Source: Microcystis aeruginosa FD4 (GTDB lineage: Bacteria > Cyanobacteriota > Cyanobacteriia > Cyanobacteriales > Microcystaceae). From it: DNA of 64,000 nt. This document shows positions 1 to 8,128 of this stretch, piece after piece. Location of the stretch: NCBI RefSeq assembly GCF_009792235.1, contig NZ_CP046973.1, forward strand, positions 1,736,001 through 1,800,000, written 5' to 3'. How positions within the stretch are numbered: position 1 is the first letter of the stretch; every line of letters starts with the position of its first letter. The notes beneath the pieces are model-generated. The model was not told the origin of the DNA. It worked only from the letters and a program-made list of their open reading frames with translations, and did no database searches. The translations under genes and the position numbers were made by a program.

Positions 1-1127
1 GCTTGTTGATGACATTCTCTGGCCTGTGGATAGTCGCCACGAATGCGATTAGAATAGGCAATTAAAGTTAAAATTCTCGCCTTTTCTCCCGTGCCTTCCA
101 CATAACGCAGAGGAATTGATAAATAATCTAATGCTTCCTTGAGATAACTGCCAGAAAAGGAGGCAAAAATTCCTCCGTATAAAGGAAAATAGTCCCGTTG
201 AGCAAAGGTTCTCAGAATTTGTAAAGCCATCTGAAAACAGCCGCGACTATAGAGGGAATTTTTACTAACTTGCTCGAAACTATTGGTTAACAGCGACCAA
301 ATTAAAGCAAAGGTGAGAAAGGTAGAAATGGATAATTTGGCTCCCAGTTTTTCGCTATAGATGCGCTGATCAAAAAAGTTAATTAGTCCTCTTTGGATAT
401 ATTGAAAAACAATGGCAGTTTCTACCCAATCGGTTAAAGTTAAATCCTGAGTAATAGAATCAAAAGCTTGTTGATTAGCTAAACTTTCTAAGACTCGTTT
501 TAACCAAGAGGGATTAACTTTACTTGCCCAAATTTGCCAGGGAGTCACTCGCTTATTATCATTAGTAAAACCAAGATTGCGATTTTGTTCGTAGAGCCAA
601 CTGGTGAGATCATTCGATAAATTTGACCAAGTATTTAACCCCAGATTAATCCCTGTGGCAATTTGCCATAAATCCGCTTCTCCCCGCTGCTGAGAAACTG
701 TCTGTAAATGCTTGGCTAACTGTTGTAATTGTTCTAGGGTTAAAGCATTATTTTGATTGGGATCAATTAAATTTACTAACGTCAGTAAACGATCCTCTTG
801 ATCGATTTTCACCAGATTATCGATCGCCGCTGCAGTGAGAGAATTTTGCTGATTGGTTTTTTGATATTTTTCCCATTCACTTTCGATCGTTTCCAAGGCC
901 CGCAAAACCCTAGTTGCTTTAATTTTTGTTTCTAACTGTGAGCGAGTAACGATGATTTTTTCAGTTAAACAACGCTCAAAAATTTCTCCTGTGCCGTTTT
1001 TTACTCCCTCGGCCAAAAGGTTATAAACCTGTGATTTAGCTCTAATTTTTCCTTCTAAAGTTAGATTGACAATGCGCTCAATTAGTGCATTATAAGTTTC
1101 CTTGAAGTTATCTCTATTTTCTGTCAT
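1..1127 (-). CDS. Hypothetical helical protein, C-terminal part outside window
   Basis: An open frame reads from an ATG at 1125-1127 leftwards off the window edge, giving at least 375 residues that begin MTENRDNFKE. The protein is mostly polar alpha-helix (QQLAKHLQTVSQQRGEADLW). A hydrophobic stretch near residue 270 (LSISTFLTFALIWSLL) may be buried rather than membrane-spanning. The visible end (YSNRIRGDYPQARECHQQA) resembles the start of a TPR helix pair, so the missing part probably carries TPR repeats. I do not recognise the family beyond that and assign no function. The upstream side is filled with short tandem repeats. Confidence 0.75.
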   Translation of the reverse strand, partial: MTENRDNFKETYNALIERIVNLTLEGKIRAKSQVYNLLAEGVKNGTGEIFERCLTEKIIVTRSQLETKIKATRVLRALETIESEWEKYQKTNQQNSLTAAAIDNLVKIDQEDRLLTLVNLIDPNQNNALTLEQLQQLAKHLQTVSQQRGEADLWQIATGINLGLNTWSNLSNDLTSWLYEQNRNLGFTNDNKRVTPWQIWASKVNPSWLKRVLESLANQQAFDSITQDLTLTDWVETAIVFQYIQRGLINFFDQRIYSEKLGAKLSISTFLTFALIWSLLTNSFEQVSKNSLYSRGCFQMALQILRTFAQRDYFPLYGGIFASFSGSYLKEALDYLSIPLRYVEGTGEKARILTLIAYSNRIRGDYPQARECHQQ

Positions 1128-1138
1128 AAGTGGTTTTT

Positions 1139-1403
1139 TCAGTTATCAGTAAACAGTAAACAGTGAAAAGACAGTAGGAAACCTCTAAGCTGTACTGAAT
1201 TTAAACTGCATATTAGAAATTTTAGTACAAATGCTCATGCTTGTTCTCCCTGCTCCCAACTCCGGCACTCCAGTGCAGTCTTAACGAGTAATTTAGATAG
1301 TCAACAGCTGATTTAATGCTGCACACTTAAAACTTAAATCTGATCACTGCTCACTGATAACTGATAACTGATCACTGATCACTGATCACTGATCACTGAT
1401 AAC
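1139..1403. repeat. Heptamer short tandem repeat cluster (STRR)
   Basis: This gene-free stretch is made of degenerate heptamers (CAGTTAT, CAGTAAA, CTGATCA, CTGATAA) at both ends, in inverted orientation, around a unique core. The right end is a run of CTGATCA/CTGATAA units at about 1345-1403. Such STRRs are known in filamentous and colonial cyanobacteria. The core at about 1252-1309 is also found at about 62158-62215. No gene is seen here. Confidence 0.8.
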
Positions 1404-1407
1404 TGAT

Positions 1408-2244
1408 TCAAGACTGACTGCTGTTGACCAAAGTAATTACCGTCACTTCGGGGGGACAAAAAAGACGACCGGGAAAATAGGTTCCTAAGCCGCGATTCAC
1501 ATATAATTGATTTTCCCCGACTCGATGAAATCCCTCGGACCATTGCCAGTATCGGACTACCCTGCTAAACTGCCGAGGAAAGGGGACCCATTGACCATAG
1601 GGTTCGGGCAGCGATCGCATAAGTTTCTCTAAAACTATCGGTAGAGAACCGATACCGGGGATAGTCACTTGACCTCCGTGGGTATGACCGGATAACTGCA
1701 AATCCACGCGCCAATCTTTTAAAATCATGGCTGTATCGGGATTGTGGGAAAGGACGAGTCTGGGTATATCGGGGGAAATTTGCTCGAGGATTTGCGGTAA
1801 AAATTCCCCAGACCAATAATCGGCCAATCCGACGATGGGAAAATTTTCGCCGTAGGGTGTGGCGATTTCATTCCAGAGTACCCGAATTCCCACGCTAGTT
1901 AAGGCTGATCTGACCGTTTCCCTTGCTTGCGGAAGATAACTGTCATGATTTCCTAAACAAGCATAAATACCCCCTTGACTTTTGAGAGCTTTCATGCTTT
2001 CGACTAGGGCAAAAATTGGACTGGGACTATCGGTAATAAAATCCCCCGTCAGGAAGATGAGATCGGGTTTTTCCTGATTAGTAATGGCGATCGCTTCTTG
2101 CAGGACAGCTACAGGCAAATGCTGTGCATCGCAGTGCAGATCTGACCACTGCACTAACTTGATCCCTTGCAGATGTGCCGGTAGGCCAGCAACTGCGATC
2201 GTTAATCTTTCTACCTGTAAGGATTCTAACCAAAAGGGTCGCAT
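1408..2244 (-). CDS. Metallophosphoesterase, YkuE-like
   Basis: This 278-residue calcineurin-like phosphoesterase has the family's metal-binding blocks in order: SDLHCD near residue 34, GDFITD near 67, GNHD near 98, SHNPD near 167 and SGHTHGGQ near 185. The family hydrolyses phosphoester bonds using a dinuclear metal centre. YkuE-like members are linked to lipid or cell-wall phosphate groups, but the substrate cannot be read from the sequence. No signal peptide is evident. The ATG lies about 90 bp from the end of dapL on the same strand, so co-transcription is possible. The family call is firm; the substrate is unknown. Confidence 0.9.
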   Translation of the reverse strand: MRPFWLESLQVERLTIAVAGLPAHLQGIKLVQWSDLHCDAQHLPVAVLQEAIAITNQEKPDLIFLTGDFITDSPSPIFALVESMKALKSQGGIYACLGNHDSYLPQARETVRSALTSVGIRVLWNEIATPYGENFPIVGLADYWSGEFLPQILEQISPDIPRLVLSHNPDTAMILKDWRVDLQLSGHTHGGQVTIPGIGSLPIVLEKLMRSLPEPYGQWVPFPRQFSRVVRYWQWSEGFHRVGENQLYVNRGLGTYFPGRLFCPPEVTVITLVNSSQS

Positions 2245-2336
2245 CGGTGAGCCGTTGTCGGTGAGTAGTTAAGTAGTCTATCAATTCCCGATGGGGTTGT
2301 TGGGGGATGCTTCCGCAAACATCCCTCTCTTAACGA

Positions 2337-3572
2337 TTAGCCTTGAAATTTACTGATAATTCTCTCCATAGCGGCCTCGACGTTGGCACGACTATTAAAA
2401 GCCGATAGTCGGAAATAACCCTCTCCGGCAGCCCCAAAGCCGGATCCAGGGGTTCCCACCACATTACAGGTATGTAGCAGTTTATCGAAGAAATCCCAAC
2501 TCGATAGACCCTGGGGCGTTTTTACCCAAACGTAGGGCGCATTTACGCCACCATGGACTTCTAAACCGGCAGCGGTTAATTTTTCTCGGATAATTGTTGC
2601 ATTTTGTAAATAAAACTTGACAAGTTCTTCTACTTGTGCTTGTCCTTCCGGGGAATAAACCGCCTCGGCCCCCCGTTGGACAATGTAGGAAACGCCGTTA
2701 AATTTGGTCGATTGCCGACGATTCCACAGTTTCCAGAGTTGCACATCAGTGCCGTCGGCCGCTTTGGCCGTGAGACTTTGGGGAACCACGGTTAAAGCGC
2801 AACGGGTCCCGGTAAAACCGGCATTTTTAGAAAAAGAGCGAAATTCGATCGCACATTGCCGCGCCCCCTCGATTTCGTAGATGGAATGGGGTAAACTGGC
2901 ATCGGTGATAAAGGCCTCGTAGGCCGCATCAAAAAAGATAATCGCTCCGTTTGCCCTAGCATAATTGACCCAAGCTGTCAAGTGTTCTTTGGTAGCCGTG
3001 GCCCCAGTGGGATTGTTGGGAAAACAGAGATAGATTAAATCGACTTTTTCGGTTGGAATCTCGGCAGTAAAGTTATTTTCGGCGGTAATTGGCAGATAAA
3101 TCAGTCCCTCGTATTCACCGCGGTCGTTGGCCTCTCCCGTGTGTCCGGCCATAACGTTAGTATCGACGTAAACGGGATATACTGGGTCAGTTACGGCGAT
3201 CGAGTTATTATGCCCAAAAATATCGAGAATATTGCCCGTATCGCACTTAGAACCGTCAGAAATAAAGATTTCATCGGCACTTATATCACAACCGCGAGCC
3301 TGAAAATCATGAACGGCGATTTTCTCCCTTAACCAAGCATAACCCTGTTCGGGCCCGTAACCCTTAAAGCTAGAGCGATCGCCCATTTCCTCCACCGCTT
3401 TAATCATGGCCTCGCGACAAGCTTGGGGCAAAGGTTCGGTGACATCCCCAATCCCCAGACGGATAATATTAGCATCGGGATTGGCTGCCGCAAAAGCTTG
3501 GACTCGTCGGGCAATTTCCGGAAAAAGATAACCCGCTTTTAGTTTTAAGTAATTACTGTTAATGGTTGCCAT
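2337..3572 (-). CDS. dapL: LL-diaminopimelate aminotransferase
   Basis: The 411-residue protein is a fold-type I PLP aminotransferase of the DapL class. It converts tetrahydrodipicolinate with glutamate directly to LL-diaminopimelate in lysine and peptidoglycan synthesis, as in plants and cyanobacteria. Visible hallmarks are RLGIGDVTEPLP near residue 38, SDGSKCDTGNI near 105, FPNNPTGATA near 184 and SFSKNAGFTGTR, with the PLP lysine at about 249. Length matches the family. The ATG at 3570-3572 is preceded by AT-rich intergenic DNA that is shared with the divergent DUF2839 gene. Confidence 0.97.
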   Translation of the reverse strand: MATINSNYLKLKAGYLFPEIARRVQAFAAANPDANIIRLGIGDVTEPLPQACREAMIKAVEEMGDRSSFKGYGPEQGYAWLREKIAVHDFQARGCDISADEIFISDGSKCDTGNILDIFGHNNSIAVTDPVYPVYVDTNVMAGHTGEANDRGEYEGLIYLPITAENNFTAEIPTEKVDLIYLCFPNNPTGATATKEHLTAWVNYARANGAIIFFDAAYEAFITDASLPHSIYEIEGARQCAIEFRSFSKNAGFTGTRCALTVVPQSLTAKAADGTDVQLWKLWNRRQSTKFNGVSYIVQRGAEAVYSPEGQAQVEELVKFYLQNATIIREKLTAAGLEVHGGVNAPYVWVKTPQGLSSWDFFDKLLHTCNVVGTPGSGFGAAGEGYFRLSAFNSRANVEAAMERIISKFQG

Positions 3573-3728
3573 AATTATTATTCTTGTTTCAGTCGCAACC
3601 TTTAATTCTATAATAGTCGGTCATCGGCCGTCAGTTTCGATCGCCCTCCTTCAGGGACTAGGATTGGGTGTGGTCTGTTGTCTTTCGATATACAATCAGA
3701 GAAAAACCTCTTAATAACTGACATTAGT

Positions 3729-3941
3729 ATGGGTGAATCAAAACGTCGTCAATCGGCCCTGGGTGATAAATATGGACAGGAAGAAAATATCCTGCCTTGG
3801 CTACCGATTACCAAAAGTCAAGCGGCCCAAGCTTACAAGTTAACCACTAGGGGTGCCTGGATTGGTATAGGAGTTTTAGCCGGGGTTTGGGTGGTTATTC
3901 GCTTTGTCGGGCCGGCTTTCGGTTGGTGGAATGTCCAATGA
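3729..3941 (+). CDS. DUF2839 family small membrane protein
   Basis: The 70-residue product begins MGESKRRQSALGDKYGQEE, the conserved opening of the cyanobacterial DUF2839 family. It ends with a single hydrophobic helix (GIGVLAGVWVVIRFVGPAFGWW) at about residues 44-65. I chose the ATG at 3729 because the family starts there; an in-frame TTG upstream at 3678 would add an unrelated leader. The function is unknown; one membrane anchor with a charged cytosolic N-terminus is what can be seen. It is transcribed divergently from dapL. Confidence 0.85.
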   Translation: MGESKRRQSALGDKYGQEENILPWLPITKSQAAQAYKLTTRGAWIGIGVLAGVWVVIRFVGPAFGWWNVQ

Positions 3942-3956
3942 CTGGTTAAGGCTGCA

Positions 3957-4124
3957 TCAGTTATCAGTTAGCTGAGTATCACTTAATTCTCTGCCATTAT
4001 TATCGAAAATTGTCTCAAAGCTCTCATTTTTAAGCTTTTCTTTCAGTTGCTCTGGGTCATTGCGATCGCCGTAGATCTGTCGTACTCCGGCAACTGGAGC
4101 GGGTTTATTGCCACGAATGAACAT
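3957..4124 (-). pseudogene. Fragment of an NAD-dependent epimerase (CSP41-like)
   Basis: On the minus strand the frame from 4124 reads MFIRGNKPAPVAGVRQIYGD and continues to DNNGRELSDTQ before a stop at 3957-3959. This matches the N-proximal part of cyanobacterial NAD-dependent epimerase/dehydratases of the CSP41 type, just after the nucleotide-binding GGTRFIG motif, which is absent. Only about 50 codons remain. The 3' break falls inside a CAGTTAT repeat motif, suggesting that repeat-mediated rearrangement truncated the gene. The homology is from memory of the family and not searched. Confidence 0.65.
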
Positions 4125-4212
4125 CGGATTTTAGCAGGTCAAAAGCCTTATTTTAAAAGGTTTTTACCATTATTCAGCAACCCCTAATTAGTCAACAGAG
4201 GAGGTCAAAATT

Positions 4213-4659
4213 ATGACTTTAGCAAAGGTAAAAAATCTGTATGATCAAGATTTTGCTTTGTGGATAGAGAAGACGGTTAAGCAATTAAAATCTGGGGATT
4301 TATCTCAGGTTGATTTAGAGAATTTGATCGAGGAGGTGGAATCTTTGGGAAGACGAGACAAAAGGGAACTAAAAAACCGTCTAATTACATTATTTGAACA
4401 CGCTTTAAAACGCCGTTATCTTCCTTTATCCGACTGTTATCGAGGTTGGGAAGTAACAATTAAACGCTGTCAATCGAAGTTAAAAGATATCCTTAAAGAT
4501 TCGCCTAGTTTATGCAGTTTTTTAACCGATATTTGTGATGATTGTTATCAGGAAGCGGTGGAGAATATGCGAATTAAATATGATGCTATTTTCCCCGATG
4601 TTTGTCCTTTTTCTAAGGATATTGATGGTTTATTAAATCATAAGTTTTGGAAAAGTTAA
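4213..4659 (+). CDS. DUF29 family protein, copy 1
   Basis: This 148-residue protein belongs to the DUF29 family, which is abundant in Microcystis and other cyanobacteria. The typical opening MTLAKVKNLYDQDFALWIEK is followed by DLENLIEEVESLG near residue 36 and by the family tail FPDVCPFSKDIDGLLN. It is entirely helical, with no membrane segment, and its function is unknown. A Shine-Dalgarno GAGGAGG lies 7-8 bases before the ATG. The gene is followed by a small MITE and then by a paralogue sharing almost identical first 48 codons. Confidence 0.9.
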   Translation: MTLAKVKNLYDQDFALWIEKTVKQLKSGDLSQVDLENLIEEVESLGRRDKRELKNRLITLFEHALKRRYLPLSDCYRGWEVTIKRCQSKLKDILKDSPSLCSFLTDICDDCYQEAVENMRIKYDAIFPDVCPFSKDIDGLLNHKFWKS

Positions 4660-4665
4660 ACTTTG

Positions 4666-4741
4666 ATACTAAATCCGTTGAGTAGAGGCAATAGGCAATA
4701 GGGGGAATAAATAATCAGTCTTTAATAACCAGATTTAGTGT
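4666..4741. mobile_element. MITE family A, copy 1 (76 bp)
   Basis: The element is bounded by ATACTAAATCC at 4666 and its near inverted complement AGATTTAGTGT at 4731-4741. The inner sequences GTTGAGTA and AATAAATAATCAGT are shared with copies at 23625-23743 and 58747-58842. It is too short to encode a transposase, so it would need to be mobilised in trans. Confidence 0.65.
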
Positions 4742-4783
4742 GATTTTCAAGGAATAAATTTAAGTTTAACAGGGAGAAAAATT

Positions 4784-5251
4784 ATGACTTTAGCAAAGGT
4801 AAAAAATCTTTATGATCAAGATTTTGCTTTGTGGGTAGAGAAGACGGTCAAACAATTAAAATCTGGGGATTTATCTCAAGTTGATTTAGAGAATTTGATC
4901 GAGGAGGTGGAATCTTTGGGGAAAAGTCAACGCAAAGCGGTTGATAATTTTTTAACTCGTTTATTAGAACATTTATTAAAACGTTGTTATGTGGTTCTTC
5001 CCGATTGTTATCGGGGGTGGGAAATTGAAATTAGAAATTTTCGCAACGATTTAAAGAAGGAATTTAAGTATTCTCCTAGTTTGAAAAGGTTTATGATAGA
5101 GATTTTAGAAGAATGTTATCGAGAAGCTTTAGAAGCGGTGAAAGAGGATTATCCAGACTCTAATTTTCCCGATGTTTGTCCTTTTTCTAAGGATATTGAT
5201 GGCTTATTAAATCAGAAGTTTTGGCAAGATGAAAAATATGCCAGTTCCTAA
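4784..5251 (+). CDS. DUF29 family protein, copy 2
   Basis: This 155-residue DUF29 protein is a tandem paralogue of the gene at 4213. The first 48 residues are identical except I18V, and the DNA is nearly identical there; after VESLG the two diverge sharply and converge again at FPDVCPFSKDIDGLLN. That pattern points to gene conversion or domain exchange between the copies. Shine-Dalgarno AGGGAGA precedes the ATG. Its last codons overlap by 4 bp the end of the convergent gene at 5248-6036. The function is unknown. Confidence 0.9.
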   Translation: MTLAKVKNLYDQDFALWVEKTVKQLKSGDLSQVDLENLIEEVESLGKSQRKAVDNFLTRLLEHLLKRCYVVLPDCYRGWEIEIRNFRNDLKKEFKYSPSLKRFMIEILEECYREALEAVKEDYPDSNFPDVCPFSKDIDGLLNQKFWQDEKYASS

Positions 5252-6036
5252 TCCTTGGGGGGAATTGCCATCACTTGATTCTCATTAACCACAACCAATT
5301 TACCGCCCAATTTTTCGATATTTTCCTTGGCTAACTTGCGGGTTTCTTCTTCTTTGCTATTCAGCCAGACTAACATCCATGCACCGACTCTAGGGGCGCG
5401 ACTATCAGGATTAGTTTCTAAAAATTTTACCGTTCCCCTAGCGGATTTTTCGATAAATTCATTACCGGCAATTTTCGCCCAATCGGCGGCCATTTGATTC
5501 GAGTTTTTTGCCGCGGGAATATCGCCTAAAAATAATAGTTCATCGACTCCTTTATATAGCCAAAGAAAATAGGCATCAGTAACATCAGGAGTGAGTTTTG
5601 ATAAACCTTTATTCATAATCTCAATCGTTCTTTCGGGTTTGCCAGCATTCACGGAAGAAGCCACGGACATCATCAAATAGGCGCGGATAAATTTGGGGTC
5701 ATTTTTGGTGACAATCTCCATAAAATCGGGACTTAAACCGTAACCAGTTTCCCGGCGAGCATCCACATCGCCATAATATTGAATAAACTGCAACATTGAC
5801 CAATTAGCCAACATATTGCCAAAGCCAAAAGAAGGCATATTTTTTAATAACTGAACCTGAGTATTTTCTAGGCGAGATTCTTGACTATAATTTCTTTCTG
5901 ATAACTTTTCTTTTGTCAAGGTTTTCACCTTTTCCTGTTGCATTTCGACAATGGCCACCATTAGCCCACCGATAACAGCGACTAAACCAAGAGTTTTAAG
6001 TAAGGATAGATTGAGAGATTTTTTTGTATTTAGCAT
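5248..6036 (-). CDS. Conserved membrane-anchored helical repeat protein
   Basis: This 262-residue protein has an N-terminal signal-anchor helix (TLGLVAVIGGLMVAIVEM, about residues 15-32), then a helical domain reminiscent of TPR/SEL1 folding (PDFMEIVTKNDPKFIRAYLMMSVASSV; TDAYFLWLYKGVDELLFLGD). I recall similar proteins in unicellular cyanobacteria without assigned function. It is probably anchored in the cytoplasmic membrane with the bulk outside. It stands alone between DUF29 genes and mobile relics, with no operon partner visible. Confidence 0.7.
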   Translation of the reverse strand: MLNTKKSLNLSLLKTLGLVAVIGGLMVAIVEMQQEKVKTLTKEKLSERNYSQESRLENTQVQLLKNMPSFGFGNMLANWSMLQFIQYYGDVDARRETGYGLSPDFMEIVTKNDPKFIRAYLMMSVASSVNAGKPERTIEIMNKGLSKLTPDVTDAYFLWLYKGVDELLFLGDIPAAKNSNQMAADWAKIAGNEFIEKSARGTVKFLETNPDSRAPRVGAWMLVWLNSKEEETRKLAKENIEKLGGKLVVVNENQVMAIPPKD

Positions 6037-6076
6037 AGCTTTAAAGAAAAGTTGTAACTACCGAGGTCTTGACAAA

Positions 6077-6238
6077 TTAGGAAAAAACCAGAACTTCCCC
6101 CTTGAGAACTTGAGTTAAAACTTGTAGGATGTTTTGACCTTGTTTTCTGGTTGTAGAAATTAGAGAACAAATCAGGGTAAAATGCTCCACACCCGGCCAA
6201 GAACGGAAACCTCCACTGATTTTTTGACGACACTTCAT
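6077..6238 (-). pseudogene. IS66-type transposase C-terminal relic
   Basis: The minus-strand frame ending at 6077 reads KISGGFRSWPGVEHFTLICS and then LISTTRKQGQNILQVLTQVLKG. This resembles the conserved C-terminal tail of IS66-family transposases (FRT..GA..FA.IRSYISTARKNG). The rest of the transposase and the IS ends are missing. It lies between two intact minus-strand genes and is a dead remnant. Confidence 0.6.
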
Positions 6239-6266
6239 CTTTAGGAGAAACACTGTAGCATTTAAT

Positions 6267-6836
6267 TTAACAAATATTACCGAGTATGGCAATTAAAGTT
6301 AACTCTATTTCTGGAAAGGATTCAATAAAAATACTTTCACCTCGATAATATTTCTGAATAGCTTGATAACTACCATGCAGCGGATGGCGATAAACTTCTA
6401 AACATTCTTCCTTGAGATTGACAATCCAAACCTCTTGAATATTTGCCTCCGCATAAAGAGGGATTTTAGTATAGCGATCATAATCGAGGGTAGAATCGGA
6501 AACCTCAATAATTAAATAGATATCTTGGGGACAAGGATGGGCCAAAGCATAGAAATCTTCACGAGGTATTAGTAAACTTAAATCTGGTTCTGGTTGAGAA
6601 TTATTATTTAATCTAATCGGATTTTGTACTCCTAAGAGAATAAGATCGCCAAATTTTCGATAAAATAACTGAGTTAATCGATAAATACCAGCAGCATGAC
6701 GGGTTCCCATCGGTGACATTTTGATAATTTCTCCTCGAATTAATTCCACTTTTTCATCGGGTTTGATTATTCCCTGGGTTGTCATTTTTTCGTATTCTTC
6801 CACCGTAAACTTACGGGTAATCAGTGATAAAGACAT
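6267..6836 (-). CDS. Uma2 family (DUF820) endonuclease-like protein
   Basis: The 189-residue protein has the Uma2/DUF820 layout: FTVEEYEKM near residue 10, DEKVELIRGEIIKMSPMG near 27-44, PEPDLSLL near 82-89, LIIEVSDSTLDYDRYTKIPLYAEANIQEVWIVN near 107-140. The D...E-x-S core is the PD-(D/E)XK-like nuclease signature of the family. These genes are hugely expanded in cyanobacteria and are often carried by mobile DNA. Whether they cut DNA, and for what purpose, is not established. The ATG is at 6834-6836. Confidence 0.9.
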   Translation of the reverse strand: MSLSLITRKFTVEEYEKMTTQGIIKPDEKVELIRGEIIKMSPMGTRHAAGIYRLTQLFYRKFGDLILLGVQNPIRLNNNSQPEPDLSLLIPREDFYALAHPCPQDIYLIIEVSDSTLDYDRYTKIPLYAEANIQEVWIVNLKEECLEVYRHPLHGSYQAIQKYYRGESIFIESFPEIELTLIAILGNIC

Positions 6837-7118
6837 TTCAACTAAACTCCTACTTTCTCTTTATTCTATCTGGACAGCCTTCCAACGGGTGAATTATCGG
6901 CATCTAAACCATTAATCGGGGGGATAAACTAACTTTTTGGGGACTTACTACTGATTGTTCGGGGAAAATCAGCGGTTGCCATGGTGACAAAACCGCTAAA
7001 TCTAACGTCTAGAAAGCTGGGGTCGGATCGAAACTGCCCCAAAAAAGCTACTATAGGTCAGTTGTCGATGTTAAAAAAAATAGCCGTTCCCCTCAGGAAC
7101 ATTAAGTCGAGAAGTTTT

Positions 7119-7715
7119 ATGGTTAAGCGAAAACAGCCTTATAGTTTAATTTATCTGCTCACTCTGGCGATCGGTTTAGTGATTGCGATCGCACCTGACG
7201 GACAAGCACAAACCCCCGACTCAAACACTCCTGCTAGTGATCCTAACGAATTAAAACCCTTAAATCAAGCCGATAGTGTCCTGAGTCTTCAGGGGGGACA
7301 ACGTTTAGTGGAAGAAGCGAACGCCGCTATTAATGCCGCTAAATACGATGTCGCTGTGGACAAACTCAATCAAGCGCGCCGGATTTTTAACCAACTATCT
7401 AACTATCATCTGCAATTAGCTAATAGTTTCTCAGGAATTGACCCGAAAGTATTCGATTCTCAGCGTCAAAGTGCTTTAAACACCGGACAAATGCGGGATG
7501 AAGCCACCTATAAGCTTGCTTTGGTCCATAGGGCGCAAAATCAGCCAGAATTGGCGGTTCCTTTGTTAATTCAGGTGATTCAATCCCAAAACCCCACCAG
7601 TGAATTAGGACAAAAAAGCTATCAACAACTCTACGAAATGGGATTTGTCAGCACACCCATCTCTGCACCGACTCCCACCTCCGCAACTCCTAGCAATCCC
7701 CCCCCACAGCAGTGA
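7119..7715 (+). CDS. Exported hypothetical protein with TPR-like region
   Basis: I place the start at the ATG at 7119, giving 198 residues. This exposes a proper signal peptide: MVKRKQPYSLIYLLTLAIGL followed by a cleavage-like AQA at about residue 29-31. An in-frame ATG at 6981 would bury it. The mature part has helices (LVEEANAAINAAKYDVAVDKLNQARRIFNQL; TYKLALVHRAQNQPELAVPLLIQVI) that look like one to two TPR units, then a Pro/Thr/Ser-rich tail. It is likely periplasmic or outer-membrane associated. The specific function is unknown. Confidence 0.7.
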   Translation: MVKRKQPYSLIYLLTLAIGLVIAIAPDGQAQTPDSNTPASDPNELKPLNQADSVLSLQGGQRLVEEANAAINAAKYDVAVDKLNQARRIFNQLSNYHLQLANSFSGIDPKVFDSQRQSALNTGQMRDEATYKLALVHRAQNQPELAVPLLIQVIQSQNPTSELGQKSYQQLYEMGFVSTPISAPTPTSATPSNPPPQQ

Positions 7716-7786
7716 ATTTTGTCCCCATTGACGAGCTTTCGGTAACAATGGGATCAGAGTATCTTTAATTGTTTTGAGGAGTTAAG

Positions 7787-8038
7787 ATGGTTGACTTTCG
7801 CCAAGTAGAAGCGATGATTCAAGAACAAATCCCCGATGCACAGGTGATGATTCGGGATTTAACGGGAGGTGGCGATCATTTGGAAGCGGTGGTTATTTCT
7901 GGCGAATTTGCCGGCAAAACCCGCGTTAAACAGCATCAAATGGTTTATGGCGCTTTACAATCGGCACTGGCTACCGAAGCCATCCATGCTTTGGCATTAA
8001 AAACCTACACTCCCGACAGTTGGGCAGCAGAAAAATAA
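7787..8038 (+). CDS. BolA family protein
   Basis: This 83-residue protein has the BolA fold signature: the helix-turn region with the invariant histidine in KTRVKQHQMVYGAL at about residues 44-57 and the N-terminal VEAMIQEQIPDAQVMIRDLTGGGDHLEAVVIS. BolA proteins pair with monothiol glutaredoxins in iron-sulfur cluster handling. The glutaredoxin partner often found next to cyanobacterial bolA is not adjacent here. Shine-Dalgarno GAGGAG sits 7-8 bases before the ATG. Confidence 0.93.
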   Translation: MVDFRQVEAMIQEQIPDAQVMIRDLTGGGDHLEAVVISGEFAGKTRVKQHQMVYGALQSALATEAIHALALKTYTPDSWAAEK

Positions 8039-8066
8039 CAGTTATCAGTTATCAGTTATCAGTTAA
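8039..8066. repeat. CAGTTAT heptamer repeats
   Basis: Almost four direct copies of the heptamer CAGTTAT start directly after the bolA-like stop codon. It is the same STRR unit as at 1139, 24360, 43628, 44527 and 50157. Confidence 0.8.
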
Positions 8067-8128
8067 TTTTTTTCTGGTTTTGTTTGTGGCTAATTATCTT
8101 CACGCAACACAGTCTAATTTAATTACTT

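Noticed and set aside
1139..1403. Regular short repeats that could be taken for a CRISPR array.
   Set aside because: Units are 7 bp without unique spacers of constant length, and no cas gene is present anywhere in the window.
6030..6233. Second minus-strand frame overlapping the IS66 relic.
   Set aside because: The other frame shows the transposase similarity; this one has none.
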